DNA of 64,000 nucleotides from Bufo bufo (Eukaryota > Chordata > Amphibia > Anura > Bufonidae). Location of the stretch: contig NC_053392.1 of NCBI RefSeq assembly GCF_905171765.1, positions 33,534,192-33,598,191 on the forward strand, in the 5' to 3' direction. The translations under genes were made by a program, and so were the position numbers. Of the stretch, positions 1-12,400 are shown piece by piece. The notes beneath the pieces are model-generated. The model did no database searches. It had not been told where the DNA came from and worked only from the letters and a program-made list of their open reading frames with translations. Every line of letters begins with the position of its first letter. Position 1 is the stretch's first letter.

Positions 1-190
1 CCCCTAACATGTGATAAGCAGAGAGTTGCAGCAGAAAGGACACATTCCTGAGCTGTGATCGGGAGAGAGATGCAGTAGGACATACCCCCTGATTTGTTAT
101 AGGGAGATAGCTGCAGTAGAAAGGACATGCCTTCTAAGTTGTGATAGGGAGAAAGCTGTTGCAGAAAGGGTACGCCCTCTGATCTGCCAG
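1..190. repeat. Degenerate ~60-bp minisatellite
   Basis: About four imperfect tandem copies of a ~60-bp unit are visible, sharing GTGATAGGGAGA, GCTGCAGTAGAAAGGACA and a CCCCTGA-like spacer. The array is cut by the window start. It lies in an ADGRF3 intron, about 130 bp before the first visible exon. No coding potential. Confidence 0.75.
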
Positions 191-323
191 CATGAAAAGC
201 AGAACAATTGGAGCAATGAATGTGGAGATCTCTGGATCCATGTGAGGTACAGAGCTGGTTCTAGATTGCCATGTCCAATATCATGCCTGATTTTGATGGT
301 CATGTGACTTGTGTTCCTCATAG

Positions 324-470
324 ATGGATCGGCTGGAACGGCCTACATACAAGTCATACCACTGAATAAAGAAGCCGGTGACCTGCATCTCGTGAAGAGC
401 GCTCTGACAAACCAGACTTTCCCATACAGAGATTCGACGACTGAAATCACCAGTATGGCGGCCACCACAG
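324..470 (+). CDS. ADGRF3: ADGRF3 exon A (N-terminal extracellular)
   Basis: Acceptor TTCCTCATAG and donor ACAG|GTCAGA frame a 147-nt exon, phase 1 in and phase 1 out. It encodes a hydrophilic Thr-rich segment (GTAYIQVIPLNKEAGDL...NQTFPYRD) with one N-glycosylation sequon (NQT). I see no clear domain. It joins in frame to the next exon. Confidence 0.7.
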
Positions 471-3400
471 GTCAGAGTCTTACTGGTTCTCTGACCTCCA
501 TGACCAGTATATTGAAGAAAACCACAGCACTCCTAATTCTAAAAAGATTCTACATTTTATTTACCAAAATGTGCAACGTTTCAACCCTACAAGGTCTTTT
601 TAAAAAAAAAACTTTGTAGGGTCGAAACGTTGCACATTTTGGTGAAAAAAATGTAGAATATTTGAAGAATTAGGAGTGCTGCGGTTTTCTTCAATATCCT
701 TGAACAACGGGGGAACTACGAATTGGTTCCCATCACCCCTGGCACCACCACCACATTGGACATTTTTTCCGTAAGTGCTGCTACAAATCTTCTAGTATTT
801 TTATCTCCATGACCAGTAGTCATAGGGTCCCCATCAGAGCGGGTGCAGAGCAGAAGATGCTCCAGGTGCCCGCATATTCCACCAAATGATCACCAGATCT
901 GGAGAAGAGGTTTCCTAAGATATCCACCAGATCTTCATCGTGGCGCCTTGGTTTTTGAGAATGTGTCCTGATTTGGGAGAAGCACCAAAGGTGGGGGTGG
1001 GTGTATGGGGGTTGATGGCTTCTATGGATCCCTTAGTCTTGCTCTGGTTTTCCATATGTGGTGACAACATGAAGTGGCCAAGGTTTTATTTGTTACTTTG
1101 CGTCCATCAGAATGCACGAAGAAAGAGCGGAGCATGCAGTGCGAGTGCGAGCCCGGATTCCGCTTTGACATGGAGCAGTGCAGATCCCACCCAACCTGTT
1201 ACATCCCGATGGAGGTGAACTCCTACTGCTTCTGCCCCAACCTGCAGGCGAGCAGCACCGTGTACTGCGAAGAGCCCCCGGCACGTAGGTGACACAGCCA
1301 ATCTTTATGTATCTTAGTCATGTCAACCATGTATGATCCTTAAAGGGGTTCTCCTGAAATTATTTAAAATGGCCACCAGCAACCTGTCCTAAAATATGAT
1401 CAGAACTGGTTTCCTCCACTGCCTGGGAGGGGAGGGAGCGGGGCCTCACTACACATTACGCTCTGGCACTTGTATATACTACATATTGGTGGGTTTTCCT
1501 GTCAGGCTGCTCAGCCATGATGACATATCATAGGCAGGATCGTACCATTACCATCTGTTGTAGGACAGTGTAGTGCATAATAAGGCCCCGCCATCTCATC
1601 CCCCTAGGCAGCTCTGCAAGTGGAAGCAACCAGTCCTCCACACTCTAAGCCAGGTCGCTGGCGGCCATTTTGAATCATTCCCGGAGAACCCTTTTAAGAT
1701 GGCCAGCCGCATAAGGGCTTGTTATTTTGAAGGACAAGTTGCATTTTTGTATTGGCTCTGTTTATTTTACCATAGCTTGTATTGGAAAAGGGTGAAAAAG
1801 AAAAAACAAAACATAATGGCACCAAGGTTTATTGGGCTTTGTTTTTGCAACATTCACTGTCTGCTAAAAATGACATGACGCTCTTATTTTGCAGGTCAGG
1901 ACGTTTACGGTGATACCAAGTTTATACAGTTTTTATTTTGTTTTCCTACTTTAAAAAAAATATAAAAACCTTTAAAAAAATACAAATTTTCTTTGCATCG
2001 CCATAACTTTTATATATTTCTATCTACAGAGATCTGTGTGGGCTTGTTTTTTTGGGGGGTGAAGTGTAGTTTTTATTGGTACAATTTTTGGGCTACATTC
2101 AACTTTTTTATCAATGTCATAAAATTTTTGGGGGGTTGGATAAGGTGCATCATGGATTTAAAAAAATAATAATTTCTAGCAGGCTCGAGGCTACCACATC
2201 AACCCTCGATCTCTGCACACGGGAGCCATTCGGGCCCTCTCCCGGAGAAAGCTGTCTCATATGGTGGAGTTGCTCTTGACAGTGTCGTCTTAAGGGTTAA
2301 ATGACCGCGATCGGCATCATCGCCGATCCCAGTCATTGAGGCTGGGTGCCGTGTATGGAGCGTGCTCAGCGAATGCTCTCCATACACGTTAAACTGCATC
2401 ACGACATAACTGTACCTCGTGGCGCAAATTTTTCCAGGGTCATTTAGGGCATTTAACATCTTAAACATGTTCGAGTCAAGCAGGAAAATATATTTTACAT
2501 GGCTGGAGAACCCCTGTTTAAAGGGATTTTCATAGAGTTTTACACTGATGATCTATCTTCTGGACCCCCGCCAATCAGCTCTTTGAGAAGGCACCGGTGC
2601 TTGCATTAGCGCCGCAGCCTTCTCGTAGCTTTTCCTAGGCTATGTGATGGCATGTTCATTGGTGGTCACGTGGCCTGGATGCAGCTCAGCCCCATGGAAG
2701 TGAATGGAGCTGAGCGTGATACCAAGCACAGCCGCTATGTACGATGCCTTGCTTGGTGAGCAGAGAGAAGGCCACGGCACTACTGTGTTGGACCCCCACC
2801 AATCAGATGCTGATGACCTTTTCATGGAGTAATTACAAATAAAAAAAAATTGGGAGAACATGCTGCCGTCATCTACTATTTAAACCTCTATCCAGAGATA
2901 GGTCATCAGTAAAAAAAAAACTCTCAGAAAACCCCTTTAACACAGAACTCCCCCCCCCCCCCCCCCGGCCAGATCCAAAATTGATACAGACACCAGATGA
3001 GACCCCAAAATTTATATAGACCTCCAGACAAAGCACCAAATGAATACGTACTCCCAGACTAAACTCCAAAATGAATACAGACCCATAGAACCTGACCTCT
3101 AGACAGACTTAAAAATCAATACAGACCCCTGGGCGCCAAAATGAAAGACCTCCAGATCAAACCCCAAAAATAAATATGGATCCCAGATCAGCCCACAAAT
3201 TCGCAGACCCCAGATCAGCTCCTAAAGCAGACCCCAAATTCATACAGGTACCACATCGATCCCCAACTTTATACAGACCCCAGATCAACCCCCTACTTCA
3301 TTCTGACCCCATATCAGCCCCTCTAATTCATAATGGCTCCTAGATCTGATCCTGAATCCAGACCCCTGTGCCCCCGTGACCCCACTCTACTGTCCCCTAA

Positions 3401-6400
3401 ATGCTGACCTCAGAGCCTTGTCTTGTGCTCTGGGTGCCGCCACCAGGGCGTTACGTCCTGACGCTCTACTAGGGAGCTGTGAGTATCGCCTGCGCAGGGC
3501 TAGTGATGACATACTCACCTCTCCCTGGGTGTCTAGTACTAATGAGCATTTCCACAATGGAAGCACTCCATCGTCCAGGCCTCTTTTGGGTTGGAGGCCC
3601 TGGACAATTGCATGGTAACCACTGGAATAAAAACTACAGATCGACCCTCACACAGCTCCTTCACCATGGATGGGTGTCAGAATGTATTTTTATTTCATTT
3701 TTTAAAATAGTAAAACATAAAACTAAAAATTCAATATCACAACAATTGTTATCAGGTCATACAGTGAAAACTGTAAATATGAAACTCAAAAGTAATGGCC
3801 GAAACCAATTAGATTCCACCTTTCTTTTTTCAAAGGAGCTGTGAAAAATAAAAGGTGGAATCTGATTGGTTACTGTGGGCAACTAAGCCAGTTCTACATT
3901 ACACCAGCTTGATAAATCTCCCAAATGTGTCATCAGAAAACAGCCTATTGCTTAAACCACTTTTTTTGTTAAACATATATTTTTTTTTAGAATTTTGGGA
4001 GATTTTTGTTTACATTTTCTATGTCACTATCTATATTTAAAAAAACTAATTCTAAAATCGTGCATTTTTCACAGTGACCAATAGGCCTAAAATCTGTCAA
4101 GACTGTACATTTCAGTAGCACAGGATCCACCATTCACAATAGGTGATATTACAGCTTAACTGCTCCCTCCTGACCTCTGCACAGGTCACAGAGCATGCCT
4201 AAAAAAAACTCCCGTACAAGTCAGTGGGGTCAGCTCCTCTCCATTGCGTCTATGGCCCATGTGGCTGCTCTCAAAACACAGGACGTCTTGATGTATTTTA
4301 GGCCTAGTGGCCAGTGTGAAAACTGCATGACAATAGAAAAAAATAAACACCAAAAATTCTAAAAACTTTTTACAAATTTAAACAATAGGTCATTTTCTCA
4401 GAACACATTCCCTTTAAGGGGCTACGGTAATGACGTCTCCAAAGATGTCTCCATATTTATCTGCATGGCTGCTCTTTTTTAAAGAAAGTCATCCAAGAAT
4501 TTTAAAGCTGTTGTTTTTGGACCTTTTGCTGTGAAGAACTGCTGTAACATTAGCTGCATCCGGGGTGGTGTCCATCTTTACCCTCTTCGTAAACCTCAGG
4601 TACAATGCATGTAGATATTGGACTTGGATAACGTAACGTTCGATGTAACTGGTTTCACTTTATTTCAGCTCTGTTGAGACTATTAAAGATCTGGCCTCTG
4701 GTCCTACAGGGACGTGGTGAAGATGTTGGTTCTCCTTCCAAGCCTTTGGTAAAAGTTCTCTGACAATTCATATGCTCTCCTTCCTTTAGATCCAGGTAAA
4801 ATAACCTTATCCCCAAATCCAGCCACAGTAGGGAGTGATATAGTCCTTGAGTTCTCCTCTGTGGATAATGTCACCAACATAAAGTGGTTCCTAGCAAACG
4901 TGTTGTCGAAAATGATGGTGGAAGTTCAAAATGGCACCAGAGCCACAGTGGTGACCTCCCGAAGGAAATCAACTCTCAGCATCAAGAACATACCAAGACA
5001 CTGGGGAGGTAGTTTTACTTTTTCATCATTTTTACCTCATGTTCTTTTATATCAATACTTTTATATTTCATATATCTGCGAGAATTTGTAGTTTGAAACG
5101 CGTAAGTGGTGGATCTAGTGATGAGGTGTTTTAACTTCCTTTTGATTAAATAAAAACAAGTTCTATGGAGTGAAACAGAACGGTGTGTTGTTTGGTTATA
5201 ATTTTTACAAGGTTTCTTAAGTATAGAATTATGTGGTGTAGAAATTGTGGAAAAGTCCCTGGTAATTTGATGCCCCAGTCCCTGGTTTCTGGTGGTTTGT
5301 TTAGCAGTCCTCCTGTCTTGTGGTTTGATCCTAAAGTTCGTTATACAGAGTGAAAGTCTCTCCTGTCCAAGGTTTTGGTTTCTCATTCTCTGTTGTCCAT
5401 TGGTTTATTAAAGGAGTTCATGATGTCCAGATTTTTACTGTCATGATCCCTGGCATTTGGTGGCTTAGTAGTCCATAATGTCCAGTGATTTGGTGAACTC
5501 ATACCTGGTGCCTTGTGGTTTCACGTCCCAATCGATAGTGTCCTCTTTAAAATACACAGTCCATAAAGTTTAGTTTTTTAGTCTCATGTTCACTGTTCGT
5601 CTCATGACCCAATCAGTGGTGTCCAGTACTTTGTCAATGATGGTAAGTGGTCAGGTGCCCTGAGACATATTGCCCAGTGGCATAGCTTTGCTTCTCCATT
5701 TCCGGTGTACAGTGATTAAAGGGGTTTTCCGAGACTTAGATCCTTTGGATATGTCATCATTATCTGATCAGTAAGCGCCCGACATCTGGGACCCCAGGGA
5801 AGACACGTTCATTGGTCACATGATCTAGGCGCAGCTCAGCCCCCCTTTTAAGTGTCTAATTCCTTCATATGTATTGGTTCAGTTCTCCTTGTGTTCCGTA
5901 TTCAAAGTATCTGCTGGTTCGATGGCCTGGTCCCTGATGGTCTAGTGCAGGGATCAGCAACCTACGACTCCCAGCATGTTCTATTTACTTCTCTGGGAGT
6001 TCTGAGAACAGCCAAGGAGGTGTGCATGCTGGGAGTTGTAGTTTCACTACAGCTGGAGTGCCGAAGGTTGCTGATCCCTGGTCTAGTGGTTTACAGATAT
6101 TTTATATGTGATGTAAAAATTTTCTATATTGGTCAGTTACTGAAAGAATAAACATCTATATGAAGAAAGCAGCATATATGTACAGATAGACCAGTCCAAA
6201 GCTTGGACACACTTATTCAGGCCACTTCATTATAGATTCATACTTGACATGAAAATGATGAAGGAACACATATGGAATCAAGTAGTAAGCAAAAAGTGTT
6301 AAACCAGATTATATTTTACATTATTTACAGTCCTCCGTTTCTGCTTTGATGACAGCTTTGCACACTCTTGGTATTCTCTCAGTGATCTTCATGAGGTAGT

Positions 6401-9400
6401 CACCTGGAATGGTTTTCCAAAAGCCTTGAAGGCGTTTCCAGAAGTGCAGAGCATTTGTTGGGTGTTCTTCCTTCACTCTGCAGTCCAAGTCATGCCAAAC
6501 TATCTCAAGCAGATTAAGGGTGGGTGATTATAGAAGCCATGTCAGCGCTCCTTCCTTCTTGGTCAAATAGCCCTTACATAGCCTGGAGGTGTGTTTGGTG
6601 GCATTGTCCTGTTGAAAAACTAATGGTGGTCCCACTAAAAACAAATCAGATGGGATGGCATGTCGCTTCAGAATGGAGTGGTAGCCATGATAGTTAAGTA
6701 TGCCATGAATTTTTAAGGAATCAACAGCAGTGTCACCGGCAAAGCACACCCATACAATCACACCTCCCCCCCCCCCCCCCCCCCCCCCCATGCTTCATGG
6801 TGAGAACCACACATGTAGAAACCATCTACTTGATTTTTCTGTGTCTGGCGGTTGGAACCAAAAATCGAAAATTTTGACTCATCAGACCAAAGAACAGATT
6901 TCCACTAGTCTAATGTCCATTCCTTCTGTTTCTTGGCCCAAGCAATTCTCTTCTTTTTGTCATTGTTCCTCAGTGATGACTTCTTTGCAGCAATTCAACC
7001 ATAAATGCCTGCTTCTCGCAGTCTCCACTGAACAGTTGATGTTGAGTTGTGTCTGGTGCTTGATCTTTGTAAAGCATTTATGAAGGCTCTAATTTGAGGT
7101 GCTGTTAATTTGCAGCTTCTGAGGCTGGTGGCTCTAATGAACTTATCCTCTGCAGATGAGGTAACTGTTGCTCTTCTTTTCCTGGGGCGGTCCTCATAAG
7201 AGCCAGTTTCATCATAGAGTTTGATGGTTTTCATGACTGTGCTTGAGGATAACTTCTAAGTTCTGAACATTTTCCGGATTGACCGACCTTCATGTCTTCA
7301 AGTAATGATGGACAGGGGTTCCTCTTAACTTGGTTGAGTAGTTCTTGCCATAATGCGGATTAGAAAAAAAGTATAATAGAGCTAAACACTGTGGTCCAAT
7401 CCTACCTCCGCACAACACAACTGATGGTCTCAAATTCCATAAATTAACTCTTGAAAACCATTCTAGGTGACTACCGCCTAACTGATTGAGAGAATGCCAA
7501 GAGGGTGCAAAACCGTCATCAAAGGAAAAGGGGACGACTGAGTCTAAAAGAGTCTAAAAAACATATTCTGGCTTTTCTGCTTAATACATAATTCCATATG
7601 TTCCTTTATCATTTTCATGTCTTCAATATGAACCTACAAAAAACAAGAAAAAACATGAAATGAAATTCTGTATTTCCATATTCTGTTGGAGTTATCATTC
7701 TTGCCTCTTGTCCACAGGGCTATACGTGTGCAGATTCGATTATCGAAGCTTACACTGGCAGACCACTCATCTGGTAGAATTTCCTCTAAGCTCCTCAGAT
7801 ATAGCCCTGAACCCACCCAATGTCTTTCTCTGGAATAACGCCACCAGTTTTCCAGGGATTACAGTGGAGTGCTGCATCCAGGATGATGGACGATCATACT
7901 ATGTATTCTGGGAACCTGGGCACGTCATATCAGGTTTGAAACAAGGCCATTGCTGCTGATGCTGAGGGACATTTAGAGGGCATTACCGAAAATAACGTGC
8001 ACCACCCTTTATACACTTTGAGGATAATCTTTAAGAGTTACACCTATACAAAAAAGCTGAGTCTAAAACAGGCTCCAAATAATTAATAATCTTTATTAAA
8101 TATATAGGACATGATAAAAGTAGAGACAAAATACATCAAGACAGACGTGCGGTACACTCCTGAGAGAGGTTTCATATATCACATGGACCCCCAGATGAAG
8201 GTGTTGCCGGAACGCACGTCGAGGTGTGCGGTTCTCCTAAGGTGACTTCCCTAATAATAGATATGCGATTGATTGATGTTACATGTGCCTTTTCCTGTGT
8301 ATAACTTCCAATACATTGTGATGCATTGGCATTTACTTTACATATTTGACCATTCATCTACTTTGGGTCTAGGGATGCATGATTACTGCATCCTCTCCCC
8401 TTATATGTGATCTGTAATTATACGAAACCTCCCTCAGGAGTGTACCGCACGTCCGTCTTGATGTATTTTGTCCCTACTTTTATCATGTCCTATATATTTA
8501 ATAAAGATTATTAATTATTTGGAGCCTGTTTAGACTCAGCTTTTTTGTCTAGGTGTATCTGTTTCACGTTTAGTAGGCTTGCTGATGGGTGGTGATGCTA
8601 CCCATTATTGGTTTTGGGCCTTTATTTGATTTAGTTCTATGTAACCTGTGTTTATTAATCTTTAAGAGTACCTCAAACTGACATACACTAATCACAGAAA
8701 GTTAGAGATATTTGGATTTTGGGTGGAATTTGGGGAAAATGTAAAAAGTTCCGGCTCCAGTAAAATTATATAATGAAAGTCTGGTATTTCAGTAGAAGCA
8801 GTAATGGTGATTTCCGCATCTCAAACAATTTATTGAAACAAAAGCCGACCCCAGTGCTGGGTATACCACCACAAGATGTCAGCGTCTCAGGAACTTGTTA
8901 TGTGGCCTTGAGCATCAATTACAGCTTGAAAACGACGCCTCGTGTTGTTCACAAGTCAACCTATTGTCTGCTGGGGCATTGCATCCCACACTTCTTGAAA
9001 GGTGGCCCTTCAGGTCATTGAGGTTCTGAGGTACAGAGTTATGACCTTCTACACGGCGACTCAGCTGATCCCATAGGTTTTCAATGGGATTCAGGTCTGG
9101 AGAAAGTGCAGGCCACTCCATTTGAGGTCCCCCCGACTCCAGCAGCCGTTCCCTAATGATGCGACCTCGATGAGCTGATGCATTGTCCTCCATGAAGATG
9201 AAATTAAGCCTGTGTTGTTCCTGCAGAGGCACAATGACTGGATTAATGATGTTCTTCAAGTAGTATGGACTTGTCAGTGGACCATTCACAAAGTGTAGGG
9301 CAGTTCTGTATTGACTAGACACACCTGCCCACACTGTAACATCACCACCACCAAACGCTTGTCTGGTGAAAACAGTGGCTGATGCATATTACTCTCCTTG

Positions 9401-12400
9401 ATGTCTTCAACATCATTGGTGGCCATCATTTCTGCTCAGCATGAATCGCCTTTCATCAGTGAACAGCACTGGTCCCTCGTCCAGCATAGATGCTCCCTGG
9501 CCCATGTAAGACGATGACGCCTGTGGCCGGTGGTGTGGTCAGGTACCCTTGCAGGACGTCTAGCAGGCAGACAACGCTGATGTAAACGGTTTAAAAAAAA
9601 TCCCTTAAATGTGCCTGGAGTTGCGTGGCATTCATCATCCGATTCCGCAGGGCAATGTTCACAATAAAACGGTCATCAGTGTGGGATGTGGCCAAAAGAC
9701 ATCCACTTCTCTGCCTTTCTGTGACTCTTACTGTCTCTCTGTGCCTCTGTTACAACCTGCTAAAGGCACTCTGTGACACTCAGTAGCCACTTCCGTTTGA
9801 GAACATCCTGCTTGAAGCCTCGCAATGGTGAGGTACTGTTGATCCATTGTTAGGTGTCGTCTTGGTCTCATGATGTCAAAATGTGAACAGCATGATGAGG
9901 AGGGCTGTTTATATACCAATTCTAATTGAACCAGGAAATTTATTGGGCGATTCATGGATAAAACACGTGTTGTGAATTTTACCGTTAAGCTCCTTATTAG
10001 AGAAACGCAAGTTGTGCAACCTGTGAAGGTTAGAGTGCATTTTAGGTTTATCCTGAAATTTTATCCACAAGCCAAATATCCTTAACTTGTTGTGAGAAGT
10101 GTATAATACTGCTCCTATGTACAAGAATATAACTACAATAATACTGCTCCTATGTACAAGAATATAACTACTATAATACTGCCTCCTATGTACAAGAATA
10201 TAACTACTATAATACTGCTCCTATGTACAAGAATATAACTACTATAATACTGCTCCTATGTACAAGAATATAACTACTATAATACTGCCCCTATGTACAA
10301 GAATATAACTACTATAATACTGCTCCTATGTACAGGAATATAACTACTATAATACTGCCTCCTATGTACAAGAATATAACTACTATAATACTGCTCCTAT
10401 GTACAAGAATATCACTACTATAATACTGCCCCTATGTACAAGAATATAACTACTATAATACTGCTCCTATGTACAAGAATATAACTGCTATAATACTGCT
10501 CCTATGTACAAGAATATAACTGCTATAATACTGCTCCTATGTACAAGAATATAACTGCTATAATACTGCTCCTATGTACAAGAATATATCTACTATAATA
10601 CTGCCTACTATGTACAAGAATATAACTACTATAATACTGCCTCCTATGTACAAGAATATAACTACTATAATACTGCTCCTATGTACAAGAATATAACTAC
10701 TATAATACTGCTCCTATGTACAAGAATATATCTACTATAATACTGCCTCCTATGTACAAGAATATAACTACTATAATACTGCTCCTATGTACAAGAATAT
10801 AACTACTATAATACTGCTCCTATGGACAAGAATATAACTACTATAATACTGCCTCCTATGTATAAGAATATATCTACTATAATACTGCCCCTATGTACTA
10901 GAATATAACTACTATAATACTGCTCCTATGTACAAGAATATAACTACTATAATACTGCCTCCTATGTACAAGAATATAACTACTATAATACTGCTCCTAT
11001 GTACAAGAATATAACTACTATAATACTGCTCCTATGGACAAGAATATAACTACTATAATACTGCCTCCTATGTATAAGAATATATCTACTATAATACTGC
11101 CCCTATGTACTAGAATATAACTACTATAATACTGCTCCTATGTACAAGAATATAACTACTATAATACTGCCTCCTATGTACAAGAATATAACTACTATAA
11201 TACTGCCTCCTATGTACAAGAATATAACTACTATAATACTGCGTCCTATATACAAGAATATAACTACTATAATACTGCCTCCTATGTACAAGAATATAAC
11301 TACTATAATACTGCCTCCTATGTACAAGAATATAACTACTATAATACTGCTCCTATGTACAAGAATATAACTACTATAATACTGCCTCCTATGTACAAGA
11401 ATATAACTACTATAATACTGCTCCTATGTACAAGAATATAACTACTATAATACTGCCTACTATGTACAAGAATATAACTACTATAATACTGCCTCCTATG
11501 TACAAGAATATAACTACTATAATACTGCCTCCTATGTACAAGAATATAACTACTATAATACTGCCTCCTATGTACAAAAATATAACTACTATAATACTGC
11601 CTCCTATGTACAAGAACATAACTACTATATTACTGCTCCTATGTACAAGAATATAACTGCTATAATACTGCTCCTATGTACAAGAATATAACTACTATAA
11701 TACTGCCTCCTATGTACAAGAATATAACTACTATATTACTGCTCCTATGTACAAGAATATAACTACTATAATACTGCCTCCTATGTACAAGAATATAACT
11801 GCTATAATACTGCTCCTATGTACAAGAATATAACTACTATAATACTGCCTCCTATGTACAAGAATATAACTACTATAATACTGCCTCCTATGTACAAGAA
11901 TATAACTACTATAATACTGCCTCCTGTGTACAAGAATATAACTACTATAATACTGCCTCCTATGTACTACAAGAATATAACTACTATAATACTGCTCCTA
12001 TGTACAAGAATATAACTACTATAATACTGCTCCTATGTATAAGAATATAACTACTATAATACTGCTCCAATGTACAAGAATATAACTACTATAATACTGC
12101 CTCCTATGTACAAAAATATAACTACTATAATACTGCTCCTATGTACAAGAATATAACTACTATAATACTGCCTCCTATGTACAAGAATATAACTACTATA
12201 TTACTGCTCCTATGTACAAGAATATAACTACTATAATACTGCCTCCTATGTACAAGAATATAACTGCTATAATACTGCTCCTATGTACAAGAATATAACT
12301 ACTATAATACTGCCTCCTATGTACAAGAATATAACTACTATAATACTGCCTCCTATGTACAAGAATATAACTACTATAATACTGCCTCCTGTGTACAAGA

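Noticed and set aside
1573..1878. Open frame of 101 codons near the first exons
   Set aside because: It runs into AT-rich repeat sequence, has no splice-framed homology and falls between phase-compatible ADGRF3 exons.
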